Source: Halobellus litoreus
Lineage (GTDB): Archaea > Halobacteriota > Halobacteria > Halobacteriales > Haloferacaceae
Reading direction: 5' to 3'
Assembly: GCF_024464595.1 (NCBI RefSeq)
Contig: NZ_JANHAW010000002.1
Coordinates: 620,001 to 684,000 of the forward strand
Length of the DNA: 64,000 nucleotides
The translations under genes and the position numbers were made by a program. Position 1 is the first letter of the stretch. Each line of letters starts with the position of its first letter. Shown here piece after piece: positions 1-10,604 of this stretch. A model generated the notes under the pieces. That model saw nothing but the letters and a program-made list of their open reading frames with translations, was not told the origin of the DNA and made no database searches.

Positions 1-1
1 C

Positions 2-168
2 GCGAACGCCCCGGGAACGACCGGTGACGCGGACGGTCCGACGGCGGCCGACGACGCGGACGGTTCCGACCAGTTCGACGGGTACGATACCGAGGGCGGG
101 TTCTCCTGCGGCGTCGAGAACTGCTGCGGCGGCCCATCGACCGACGCCGAACATCACGGAGACAACGC

Positions 169-172
<4 letters not shown>
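2..172 (+). CDS. C-terminal end of a gene upstream of coxL, probably a CO dehydrogenase small or medium subunit (partial)
   Basis: The reading frame is open from the left edge and stops at 170-172, so that the stop overlaps the coxL start codon as ATGA. The visible 56 residues are a low-complexity acidic Gly/Asp/Ala linker followed by a tail containing FSCGVENCCGG. No domain is visible, so identity rests on position: CO dehydrogenase subunit genes are normally adjacent and co-translated (coxM, coxS, coxL), and the gene before coxL is usually coxS, the [2Fe-2S] subunit. The cysteine-rich tail is not one of the canonical CoxS iron-sulfur motifs. It could also be the end of coxM or of an accessory gene. 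Confidence 0.5.
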
Positions 173-2673
<2,501 letters not shown>

Positions 2674-2829
2674 GACGAGCCGTTGGACCCCCTCCGGTGA
2701 TCGCACCTCGACGGCGGCGATCGCCGGTGAGGGAGCGGACCGTGCCGAGGCGCGCCGGCCAGATCGACCCCGCGCGGGTCGGCGTTCGGCGACAGCCCTA
2801 TCGGCGCTGCCGACGTGGACACATCGACA

Positions 2830-3960
2830 ATGACGGGGAACGATTCACGCGCTTCGATCGACGATCCGCCGCATCGAGCGACCGTCAGCGACGGCGACGT
2901 CGCCGAGTTGGAGGCAGCGCTCACGGATCGAGGCGAACCCTACGCCCGAGTGACGATCGTCCGCCGGGAGCCGCCGGTGTCGGCGAACGTCGGCGACCGC
3001 GCCGTCGTGACGCGGGACGGCGAACTTCACGGCTGGATCGGCGGCGCGGCGTGCGCGCAGACGACCGCGATCAGCGAGGCGAAAGCCGCGATGGACGACG
3101 GGAAGCCCCGATTCGTCGGCATCGCGCCCGATCCCGACGAGATCGACCGGCCGGGGCTGGAGGCGTTCCCGATGCACTGTCACAGCGAGGGCGTCCTGGA
3201 ACTGTTCGTCGAACCGGTGAACCCGACGCCGGAACTGCTCGTCGTCGGCGACTCGCCGGTCGCGCGGTCGCTCTCGCGACTCGCGGGCGAACTGGCCGTC
3301 GACGTCGTCCTCGTCGATCCGGACGCCGGCGACGACCACGACGCGGACCGAGTCGTCACGACAACCGATCCCGATGCCGTCGTCGAGGCCGTCGGCCGGT
3401 CGCCGCTCGTCGTGGTCGCCTCGATGGGCAAGTACGACGCCCGCGGGGTCGCCGCCGGCGTCGCGGCCGACGCCGCGTACGTCGGCCTCGTCGCCAGTGA
3501 CGCGCGGAGCGGCGAGGTGATCGAACGGGCGGCGGAACTGCTCGAGACGGATCCCGAGCGGGTCCGAGCGGTCGTGACGAACCCCGCCGGCGTCGACATC
3601 GAGGCGTACACGCCGACCGAAATCGCCGTGAGCATCCTCGCGGAAGTCGTCGACGCGCGAGCGAACGCCGGGAGCGCACGGCGACCGGCGGCCGAAGCGC
3701 AGCAATCAGCAGAGGGGACTGAGTCGGAGTCGAGCGGGGCCGAATCGGCCGCCGGAGAACCAGCGGAAAGCGACGCGACCGAAGACGGAACTGGGGCGGC
3801 CGACCTCGCCACCGACCCCGTCTGCGGGATGACGGCCGATCCGGAGACGGCGCCGGCCGTCGACCACGACGGGGAGACGTACTACTTCTGCTGTGCGGGC
3901 TGTGCGGACTCGTTCCGCGAGGAGCCGGAATCGTACCTGGAGCGCGGGGAGGCAGCGTGA
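2830..3960 (+). CDS. CoxF/XdhC-family maturation protein with a C-terminal YHS metal-binding domain
   Basis: Residues 1-275 resemble the XdhC/CoxF/CoxI family: an N-terminal XdhC-type segment with GWIGGAACAQ, then a Rossmann-like half starting at ELLVVGDSPVARSL. In bacteria these proteins take part in inserting or processing the molybdenum active site; CoxF is implicated in copper insertion. An acidic Ser/Glu/Ala linker (about 283-325) leads to a YHS domain (about 328-371) with TDPVCGM and YYFCCAGC, giving cysteines at 332, 354, 355 and 358. YHS domains occur in copper and heavy-metal proteins. The fusion is unusual. An in-frame GTG at 2815 would add five residues; I chose the ATG. The stop overlaps the coxD GTG start (GTGA). 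Confidence 0.85.
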   Translation: MTGNDSRASIDDPPHRATVSDGDVAELEAALTDRGEPYARVTIVRREPPVSANVGDRAVVTRDGELHGWIGGAACAQTTAISEAKAAMDDGKPRFVGIAPDPDEIDRPGLEAFPMHCHSEGVLELFVEPVNPTPELLVVGDSPVARSLSRLAGELAVDVVLVDPDAGDDHDADRVVTTTDPDAVVEAVGRSPLVVVASMGKYDARGVAAGVAADAAYVGLVASDARSGEVIERAAELLETDPERVRAVVTNPAGVDIEAYTPTEIAVSILAEVVDARANAGSARRPAAEAQQSAEGTESESSGAESAAGEPAESDATEDGTGAADLATDPVCGMTADPETAPAVDHDGETYYFCCAGCADSFREEPESYLERGEAA

Positions 3961-4943
3961 CCCGCACCGCGTTCGCGTCGCTGTCGACGTCGGATCTCGA
4001 AGACCGCTTCCGAGCCGAGGCCTACGTCGCGGACGACCGGACGGTCACGACCGTTCACCTCGCGCTGACGCTCGGCAGACCGCTGCTCGTCGAGGGGCCG
4101 CCGGGGAGCGGCAAGACCGAACTCGGGAAAGTCCTCGCGAGCGCGTTCGACACGGAGCTCATCCGACTGCAGTGCTACGAGGGGCTGACCGCCGAGAACG
4201 CGCTCTACGAGTGGAACTACACGAAGCAGTTGCTCGCGGTGCAGGCCGACGAGGGGACGGTCGCGGGCGATTCGGCGGCCGCCGGAACGGTCGACTCAGC
4301 AAGCAGCGGTTCCGCGTCGGAGGAGGTGGCGAAGCGTCGCTCGGTCTTCGACGAGGAGTACCTGCTCGAACGGCCCCTGCTCCGTGCGCTCACCGCCGGC
4401 GACGCCCCTCCCGTGCTGCTCGTCGACGAGATCGACCGCGCGGACGAGGAGTTCGAGGCGTTCCTGCTCGAACTGCTCTCGGACTTTCAGGTCTCGATTC
4501 CGGAGTTCGGGACCGTCTCGGCCGACCAGCCACCGATCGTCGTGCTCACGTCGAACCGCACGCGGGGGCTGTCGGACGCGCTGAAGCGTCGGTGTCTGTA
4601 CCTCCACGTCGAACCCCCCGACTTCGAGGACGAGTACGAGATCGTTCGGCGGAAGGTCCCGGAACTCGACGCGGCCGTCGCCGCGGAGGTGTGTGCGGTC
4701 GTCAGCCGTCTCAGGGAGGAGGCGTTCCTCAAACGCCCCGGCGTCGCCGAGACGCTCGATTGGGCCCGGGCCGTGGCGCAACTGCGACGCGACGAGGAGG
4801 ACCGACCGCTCTCGACGGGCGAAATCGAGCGAACGCTCGGCTGTCTGCTCAAGGAGGCCGAGGACTTCGACCGGATCGACACCGCGTTGCTCGAACAGCT
4901 ACAGGCGGCCGCAGCGGCCGCCGAGGACCGCATCGAAGCCTGA
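3957..4943 (+). CDS. coxD: CoxD, MoxR-type AAA+ ATPase for CO dehydrogenase maturation
   Basis: AAA+ ATPase of the MoxR group. CoxD of Oligotropha is required for sulfuration of the molybdenum centre of CO dehydrogenase. Walker A is GPPGSGKT (residues 47-54) and Walker B is LLVDEID (154-160). The helix-2 insert expected of MoxR proteins follows, and a sensor/arginine region is visible as LTSNRTRGLSDALKRRCLY. About 30 residues of Ala/Ser-rich sequence (99-125) interrupt the ATPase core and look like a haloarchaeal insertion. It starts with GTG overlapping the previous stop and ends 6 bp before coxE. MoxR ATPases work with VWA proteins, matching the neighbour. Confidence 0.92.
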   Translation: MTRTAFASLSTSDLEDRFRAEAYVADDRTVTTVHLALTLGRPLLVEGPPGSGKTELGKVLASAFDTELIRLQCYEGLTAENALYEWNYTKQLLAVQADEGTVAGDSAAAGTVDSASSGSASEEVAKRRSVFDEEYLLERPLLRALTAGDAPPVLLVDEIDRADEEFEAFLLELLSDFQVSIPEFGTVSADQPPIVVLTSNRTRGLSDALKRRCLYLHVEPPDFEDEYEIVRRKVPELDAAVAAEVCAVVSRLREEAFLKRPGVAETLDWARAVAQLRRDEEDRPLSTGEIERTLGCLLKEAEDFDRIDTALLEQLQAAAAAAEDRIEA

Positions 4944-4949
4944 TCGACG

Positions 4950-6410
4950 ATGAACGCGAACGCAGGGGACCCGGCGGAGCCGGCCGCGGCCGAGGAGTCG
5001 GACGCGAGCGAGGGGACGGCCGCGACGGCGTCCGACGGGGGCGTCCCGGCCGACGCGACGTCCGAGGGCGTCCCGGACTTCCGGGCGGCGCGGCGACACG
5101 TCCTGATCGAACTGGTCAGACTCGCCGCGAAGCTCCGGAGGGAGAACGTCTCCGTGCCCCCCAGCGACACGCTGGCGGCCGCGCGGGCGCTCTCGGTCGT
5201 CGGCCTCGGCGACCGCGACCGCGTCGAGGACGCGCTCCGGGCGACCTTCCTCTCCGATCCGGCCGACGCCGACGCCTTCGAGTCCGCGTTCCCGACCTTC
5301 TGGCACCGGCTTCGGTCCGGGTTGAGCGCCGTCGCGACCGACCACGACGGGCCGACGGCCGGCGACGACGAGGCCAACGAGGTCGGTGAGTCGGCGGACG
5401 CCACCGACCCCGAGACCGACGGCGCGGAACCCGGCGTGTTGGAGGACGCGGAACCGCCGGACGTCGACGACACCGACGGCGGCGGCGGGGCAGTCGAGGT
5501 CCGGATCCCGACGGAGCGCCGGCACGCGACGGGCGACAGGCCGGAGTCGACCGGCGAGAGCGACGCGCGCCGATACAGCGCCGTCGGCGGGCGCGAGCGC
5601 GTCGACGTCGACGCGGCGCGGTTGACGCCGGCCGAGACGGTCGCCATCGACCGCTTCGTCGACGCGCTATCGACGGTTCCGGGCCGTCGCCGCCAGCCGT
5701 CTTCGACCGGCGACCGGGTGGAGGCCAGACGGGCGCTGCGCGCGAGTCTGGCGACCGGCGGCGCGCCGATGGAACTGCCCGCCTCCCGACCCAGGCCGAG
5801 CGAGCTGCGGTGCTGTCTCCTGGTCGACGTGAGCGGCTCCGTCCTCGATACCGTCGACCGGAGCGTGCTCCTGGCGTTCGCCGACCGGTTGCACGACAGC
5901 GCCCGCGACGCCGGCGTGTTCCTCTTCGACACGGACCTCGTCGACGTCACCGAGCAGTTCGAACGCGGCGACGGCGACCCGGCGGCGGCGCTGAAAGAGG
6001 CAGAGGTCGAGTGGGGCGGCGGGACGAAGATCGGCGAGGCGTTCGCGACGCTCCGCCGCGAGCACCCCTACGCCGTCGACCGCCGGACCGTCGTCGTGGT
6101 CGTCAGCGACGGCCTCGACGTCGGGGACCCGGACGTGCTGGCCGACGGCGTCACCTGGCTCGCGGATCGCGGGGGCGCGCTCGTCTGGCTCAATCCGCTG
6201 GCCGTCTCGCCGGCGTTCGAACCGCGATCCCGCGGGATGTCGACGAGCGTACCGTACGTCGACGCCCTGTTCGGGTTCGCCGATCCGGGGGACCTCGCGG
6301 AGGCGGCGCGACAGATCGAACAGCGTGGGCTCGGCGGAACGGTCGGGTACGAGTACGATTCCCGTCGCGCCGAGAAGTCCGGGGCCGACACCGGAGGTGA
6401 CCCGTCGTGA
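4950..6410 (+). CDS. coxE: CoxE, VWA-domain partner of CoxD
   Basis: A 486-residue VWA-containing protein. The C-terminal VWA domain carries an intact MIDAS motif, LVDVSGS (residues 291-297), a later threonine site in GGGTKIGEAF, and VVVSDGLD. The N-terminal third is a helical region (VLIELVRLAAKLRRENVSV) typical of CoxE proteins, followed by a long acidic linker (about 130-205). CoxE works with the CoxD ATPase, and in bacteria CoxE and CoxF are implicated in adding copper to the Mo-S centre. The stop overlaps the GTG start of the next gene, so the two are translationally coupled. Confidence 0.9.
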   Translation: MNANAGDPAEPAAAEESDASEGTAATASDGGVPADATSEGVPDFRAARRHVLIELVRLAAKLRRENVSVPPSDTLAAARALSVVGLGDRDRVEDALRATFLSDPADADAFESAFPTFWHRLRSGLSAVATDHDGPTAGDDEANEVGESADATDPETDGAEPGVLEDAEPPDVDDTDGGGGAVEVRIPTERRHATGDRPESTGESDARRYSAVGGRERVDVDAARLTPAETVAIDRFVDALSTVPGRRRQPSSTGDRVEARRALRASLATGGAPMELPASRPRPSELRCCLLVDVSGSVLDTVDRSVLLAFADRLHDSARDAGVFLFDTDLVDVTEQFERGDGDPAAALKEAEVEWGGGTKIGEAFATLRREHPYAVDRRTVVVVVSDGLDVGDPDVLADGVTWLADRGGALVWLNPLAVSPAFEPRSRGMSTSVPYVDALFGFADPGDLAEAARQIEQRGLGGTVGYEYDSRRAEKSGADTGGDPS

Positions 6411-7249
6411 GCGACTTCCTCGCGACGGCTCGCGATCGTCTCCGACCCCACGTCACGGACGCGACGAGAGTCGATCGGATCACCGTCGGCGACGCGGCGG
6501 TCCTCGTCGAACTGATCGACGGGGAGTCGTCGACGGCCGGCCTGGCGCATCGGCCGTCGGGCGAATCGCTCTCGACGGCCGAGTCGATGCCGACGGCCGA
6601 TCGGAGCGTCGAGTCGTTGTTGTCGGCGGCGACGGCGCAGGAAGCCGGTGAATCGACCGCCGATCGCGGGCGACGGGCGCTCGCGATCGCGACGATGAAC
6701 GCGCTGTCGGCACCGCTCGTCGACTGGCGGCCGGGCGACCCGATGGCGTTGCTGTCGGACGACGTCGAACGAATCGCGACCGTCGGGCTGTTCACCCCCG
6801 CGTTTCGGAAGTTCGACGGCGTCGAGGTCCGCGTGATCGAACGCGAGCGGATCGAGGAGGTCCCGGACCCCGACGGCGTCCGCGTCCGGGCGTTCACCCC
6901 CGACGAGGCCGCCGCCGCGATGAACGACGCGGACGTCGTCTTCGTGACCGGGTCGGCGTTCATCTACGGCGGCGTCGAGGCGTACCTCGACGCGGCACCG
7001 GCCTCGGCGACGGTCGTGGTGATCGGCGCGACGGCATCGTTCCTCCCCGACCCGCTGTTCGAGGCGGGCGTCGACGTCGTCGCTGGCGCCACGGTGACCG
7101 ACGCCGACGGAGTCAGTGCGGCACTACGGCAGGGGGCCTGCGGCACCGACCTGCACGACGCGGGGCTGCGAAAGGTGTATACCGCCCGAGCGACGCCGTC
7201 GGGGATTCGAATCGACGCGACCGACGCAGCCGAGGATCTTACTACATAA
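6407..7249 (+). CDS. DUF4213/DUF364-type protein (putative heavy-metal chelation family) in the cox operon
   Basis: A 280-residue protein with the arrangement of DUF4213 plus DUF364. The N-terminal half contains ALAIATMNALSAPLVDWRPG. The C-terminal half contains TVGLFTPAFRKF, DVVFVTGSAFIYGG and VVVIGATASFLPDPLFEAGV, which correspond to the conserved blocks of DUF364, a family named in Pfam as putative heavy-metal chelation. No biochemical role is established. It overlaps coxE by 4 bp (GTGA) and sits 5 bp before the second XdhC-family gene, so it belongs to the cox operon. DUF364 proteins often occur with molybdenum or other metal systems; a role in Mo or Cu handling is inference. Confidence 0.75.
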   Translation: MSDFLATARDRLRPHVTDATRVDRITVGDAAVLVELIDGESSTAGLAHRPSGESLSTAESMPTADRSVESLLSAATAQEAGESTADRGRRALAIATMNALSAPLVDWRPGDPMALLSDDVERIATVGLFTPAFRKFDGVEVRVIERERIEEVPDPDGVRVRAFTPDEAAAAMNDADVVFVTGSAFIYGGVEAYLDAAPASATVVVIGATASFLPDPLFEAGVDVVAGATVTDADGVSAALRQGACGTDLHDAGLRKVYTARATPSGIRIDATDAAEDLTT

Positions 7250-7254
7250 CCGAT

Positions 7255-8427
7255 ATGACACAGAGCAACTGGAGCGTTCCCGAGACGGAAGTCGTACAGC
7301 AGATCCGTGACCGACTCGACGGTGATCGAACCGACGTCCTGGCGACGATCGTCGACGTGGAAGGGAACGCCTACCGTCGACCGGGGGCGAAGATGCTCCT
7401 CGACGAGGGCGGGTCGGGCGTCGGCAGCATCACCGCCGGCTGCCTCGAAGACGAACTGCTCGCGGTCGGGGATCGCGTGCGGGAGACCGGGGAGACCGAA
7501 CTGGTCACGTACGACCTGATGAACGACGACGACGAGGACGTGTGGGGGCTCGGCGTCGGCTGCAACGGCGTCATCGAGGTCCTGCTCGAACCCCTGACTG
7601 AGACCTACCGCCCCGCGGTCGAGGCGTTCTTCGGCGGGCGCGACGTGGCCGTCGTCACCGTCCTCGACGGCGGCGAACGGTTCGAGCGGGGCGACCGCGT
7701 CTACTACTACCCGGACGAGGGTACCCTTGAGTCCCCCGACGGATCGGAAGCGACCGGCTGGCCGGTCGACGCGCTGTCGGGTCCGGCGGCCGAACTCGCC
7801 GCCCGGGGGAAGGCGGGGACCGTTTCCCTCCCGGACGGCGCGGACGAGCTGACGGTGTTCGTCGACGGACTCGCCGCGCCGGACGAGTTGGTCGTCTTCG
7901 GCACGGGCCACGACGTGCGGCCGGTCACGGAGTTGGCGTCGAAGAACGACTTCCGCGTGACCGTCGTGGGGTTCCGCGGCGCGGTCGACCTCGACGAGCG
8001 GTTCCCCGACGCCGACCGGACCGTGACCACGTCGCCGGCCACCGTCGGTGACGACCTCGACCTCGACGAGCGGACGTACGCGGTCGTGATGACGCACAAC
8101 TTCGTCGACGATCAGTTGACCGTCGAATCCCTGCTGGACGCCGGCGTTCCCTACGTCGGGGTGATGGGACCCCGCGAGCGGTTCGATCGGATGCTCGATG
8201 CCTTCGAGGACGACGGCCGGCGCTTCGGAGAAGAGACGCTGTCGTCGGTGTACACGCCGGTCGGTCTCGACCTCGGGGGCGGGTCGCCGTTCCAGATCGC
8301 CCACAGCATCGTCGCCGAGGTGCTCGCGGTCTCGAACGAGCGGACGCCGCGGCACCTCAAGCGCCGCGAGGGTCCGATTCACGAGCGGGTCGACGTCGAA
8401 TCCGACGCCGACGCGCCGGCGCAGTAG
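7255..8427 (+). CDS. XdhC/CoxI-family molybdoenzyme maturation protein
   Basis: A full-length XdhC-family protein of 390 residues. The N-terminal XdhC domain shows TIVDVEGNAYRRPGAKMLL and GSITAGCLEDELL, and a GLGVGCNGVIEVLLEPL block follows. The C-terminal Rossmann domain begins at ELVVFGTGHDVRPV and includes VMTHNFVDDQ and YVGVMGPRERF. In bacteria XdhC binds the molybdenum cofactor and delivers it after sulfuration; CoxI is the paralogue in cox clusters. Here it is the last gene of the operon. Unlike the CoxF-YHS protein, it keeps the GC-E motif (AGCLEDE) of the family, so it is the more conventional cofactor chaperone. Confidence 0.9.
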   Translation: MTQSNWSVPETEVVQQIRDRLDGDRTDVLATIVDVEGNAYRRPGAKMLLDEGGSGVGSITAGCLEDELLAVGDRVRETGETELVTYDLMNDDDEDVWGLGVGCNGVIEVLLEPLTETYRPAVEAFFGGRDVAVVTVLDGGERFERGDRVYYYPDEGTLESPDGSEATGWPVDALSGPAAELAARGKAGTVSLPDGADELTVFVDGLAAPDELVVFGTGHDVRPVTELASKNDFRVTVVGFRGAVDLDERFPDADRTVTTSPATVGDDLDLDERTYAVVMTHNFVDDQLTVESLLDAGVPYVGVMGPRERFDRMLDAFEDDGRRFGEETLSSVYTPVGLDLGGGSPFQIAHSIVAEVLAVSNERTPRHLKRREGPIHERVDVESDADAPAQ

Positions 8428-8471
8428 CGGACCGATCTCCCCCGCGAGAGGGCGGTCGCGCTCGCCGGAGT

Positions 8472-9443
8472 TTACATATAGCCGAGGTCGCGCAGGCGCT
8501 CCATCAGGTCCTCTTTGTCCTGGGCGCGGCCCGCGCGCTCGGTCGTGTTCGCCATGTCCTGTAGCCAGGCGGGTTCCTCGGTGGTCTTGTCGGTCGAGAC
8601 CTCGCTGCCGAGCGAGCGGAAGCCCGCGAAGTACTTCGGCGACACCGGGATGTCCGCCATCGTGAGTCCGTTCGGCAGGTCGTCGGCGCTCGTCGGGACG
8701 TAGCCGTCCTCGGGGTAACCCTCGACGGTGTCCGGGACCACGAAGTTCCAGAACGCCTCCCAGACGGAGGCCTCGTCGAACTGGAGGATGGGCTGAATGC
8801 GGTCGTGCGGCGGATAGATGTCGGGGTCGTGCCGCGGCGAGAAGAACGTCTCGTCGGCGCGGGCCTCCTGTTCGTCCCAGCGGACGCCCGAGATGACGCC
8901 GTCGACGTCGTACTCTTCGAGGGCGTCGTTGAGCGCGACCGTCTTCAGGAGGTGGTTGCCGACGTAGGTGTCGAGCAGGAACGGGAAGGTGTCCTCCTCG
9001 TACTCCAGCAGGTCTCGGATGTGGTGCTGGTTGTGCTCGGAGAGTTCCGAGACGGAGATGTCGTCGCCGGGTTCGAGGTCGTGTTCCTCGACGTACGCAC
9101 CGACGTCCTCGTTGCGGGCGTAGATGACCTCGAGGTCCCACTTCTCGGCCCAGTGGTCGACGAAGTCGTGGATCTCGTCGAAGTGCTGGTAGTGGTCGAT
9201 GAAGACCGCGGGCGGGGTCTCGAGGTCGTACTTCTCGGCGACCTCCTTGATGAAGTACAGCGTGAGCGTCGAGTCCTTGCCGCCGGTCCACATCACTGCC
9301 GGATTACGGTACTGTTCGAGGCCGCGCTTCGTGACCTCGATGGCCTTCTCGATCTTGTCCTGGATCGTCGGGTAGTCCGCGGGCGTCTCGCCCTCGCCGT
9401 CGGTGTAGTCGACGTCGAGGTAGTCGGGGAACTCGTCTGACAT
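8472..9443 (-). CDS. Phosphoadenosine phosphosulfate reductase-family protein
   Basis: A 323-residue member of the PAPS reductase/ATP-pyrophosphatase superfamily. The PP-loop motif is MWTGGKDSTL, close to the SGGKDS consensus, and a later block reads DGVISGVRWDEQEARADETFF with an Arg-rich substrate region. It lacks a C-terminal Cys motif typical of true PAPS reductase (KRTECG), so sulfonucleotide reduction is not certain. Related proteins include sulfate assimilation enzymes and nucleotide-activating PP-loop enzymes. It is transcribed alone, opposite to the cox operon. A TATA box and an AT-rich palindrome lie directly upstream of its ATG. Confidence 0.8.
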   Translation of the reverse strand: MSDEFPDYLDVDYTDGEGETPADYPTIQDKIEKAIEVTKRGLEQYRNPAVMWTGGKDSTLTLYFIKEVAEKYDLETPPAVFIDHYQHFDEIHDFVDHWAEKWDLEVIYARNEDVGAYVEEHDLEPGDDISVSELSEHNQHHIRDLLEYEEDTFPFLLDTYVGNHLLKTVALNDALEEYDVDGVISGVRWDEQEARADETFFSPRHDPDIYPPHDRIQPILQFDEASVWEAFWNFVVPDTVEGYPEDGYVPTSADDLPNGLTMADIPVSPKYFAGFRSLGSEVSTDKTTEEPAWLQDMANTTERAGRAQDKEDLMERLRDLGYM

Positions 9444-9445
9444 CG

Positions 9446-9465
9446 TGTAATTATATGTAATTACA
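9446..9465 (-). promoter_or_regulatory. AT-rich palindrome overlapping the start of the PAPS-reductase-family gene
   Basis: Perfect 8-bp inverted repeat, TGTAATTA and TAATTACA, separated by 4 bp, lying 2 bp upstream of the ATG and directly downstream of a TATA-like ATTTATCAG at 9468-9476. In a very GC-rich region such an AT-rich dyad stands out. It covers the expected transcription start, where a bound repressor would block initiation. The binding protein is unknown. Confidence 0.65.
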
Positions 9466-9467
9466 GG

Positions 9468-9476
9468 CTGATAAAT
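9468..9476 (-). promoter_or_regulatory. TATA box of the PAPS-reductase-family gene
   Basis: ATTTATCAG on the minus strand, centred about 29 bp upstream of the start codon. This predicts initiation at or just before the ATG, i.e. a leaderless or nearly leaderless transcript. Confidence 0.6.
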
Positions 9477-9558
9477 GCCTTTTGGGATCGATAGCCCCGG
9501 TCAGTCCGGCGCGACCCGCTCCGAAAGACTATGCGGGAACGGAACGGAGTGAACGCCA

Positions 9559-10569
9559 ATGACGGAACAGCCGACCGTCTACGTGACCCGGGCGATTCCC
9601 GCAGCCGGCCTCGATCAGCTCCGAGACCGATACGACGTCGTCGTCCGGGACGAGACGCTCCCGCCGTCGAAAGACCACATCGTCTCGCGGCTCGAAGAAC
9701 TGGACGCGGAGGGACTCGTCTGCCTGCTCTCCGAGGACGTCGACGCGACGGTACTGGACGCCTCACCCGACCTCTCGGTGGTCAGCACCTTCTCCGTCGG
9801 CTACGACCATATCGACCTGACTGCGGCGGCCGAGCGCGGTATCGCCGTCGGACACACGCCGGGGGTACTCACGGAAACGACTGCAGATCTCGCGTGGGCG
9901 CTGTTGCTGACCTGCGCGCGCCGGACTGTGGAGGGCCACGCCCACGTGGCCGCCGACGAGTGGGAGACGTGGGGGCCGACGCTTCTCACGGGTCCGGACG
10001 TCCACGACGCGACGCTCGGCATCGTCGGCCTCGGCAAGATCGGGACCGCGACGGCCAAACGGGCCGCGGGATTCGAGATGGACGTGCTCTACAGCGGCCC
10101 CTCTCGGAAGCCGGCCCGTGAGGACGAACTCGCATCGTTCGGCGTCGAAGCGACCTACGTGGAGCGGCAGCAACTGCTCGCCGAGAGCGACTTCGTCTCG
10201 CTACACGTGCCGTTGACGGAGGCGACCGAGGGACTCATCGGCGAGGCGGAACTCGGACGGATGGCCGAAGACGCGATCCTACTCAACACGAGTCGCGGCG
10301 AGGTCGTCGACACCGACGCGCTCGACGAGGCGCTCGACCGGGGCGAGATCGCCCGCGCCGGACTCGACGTCACCGACCCCGAGCCCCTGCCGGCGGACCA
10401 TCCTCTGTTCCGACACGCGCCGGAGCGACTGGTCGTCACCCCGCACATCGGGAGCGCCAGCACCGGAACCCGAAACCGGATGGCCGAGATGGTGGCCGCC
10501 TGTACCGAAGCCGGGATCGAGGGCGAGCCGCTGCCGCACTCGGCGCTTCGCGACGCCGGAGTGGAGTGA
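9559..10569 (+). CDS. D-isomer-specific 2-hydroxyacid dehydrogenase (glyoxylate/hydroxypyruvate reductase type)
   Basis: A 336-residue NAD(P)-dependent dehydrogenase. The nucleotide-binding loop is LGIVGLGKIGTATA, the conserved arginine block is LLNTSRGEVVDTDAL, the glutamate block is AGLDVTDPEPLP, and the catalytic histidine is in VTPHIGSAS. The N-terminus (TVYVTRAIPAAGLDQL) resembles glyoxylate reductases of the GyaR type. The next gene, convergent and 35 bp away, is glycerate 2-kinase, so reduction of hydroxypyruvate or glyoxylate linked to glycerate metabolism is a reasonable inference. The substrate cannot be fixed from sequence. Confidence 0.88.
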   Translation: MTEQPTVYVTRAIPAAGLDQLRDRYDVVVRDETLPPSKDHIVSRLEELDAEGLVCLLSEDVDATVLDASPDLSVVSTFSVGYDHIDLTAAAERGIAVGHTPGVLTETTADLAWALLLTCARRTVEGHAHVAADEWETWGPTLLTGPDVHDATLGIVGLGKIGTATAKRAAGFEMDVLYSGPSRKPAREDELASFGVEATYVERQQLLAESDFVSLHVPLTEATEGLIGEAELGRMAEDAILLNTSRGEVVDTDALDEALDRGEIARAGLDVTDPEPLPADHPLFRHAPERLVVTPHIGSASTGTRNRMAEMVAACTEAGIEGEPLPHSALRDAGVE

Positions 10570-10604
10570 GTGCGGGGTCGCCGGTCCGAGCGTCCCGGAC
10601 CGGC

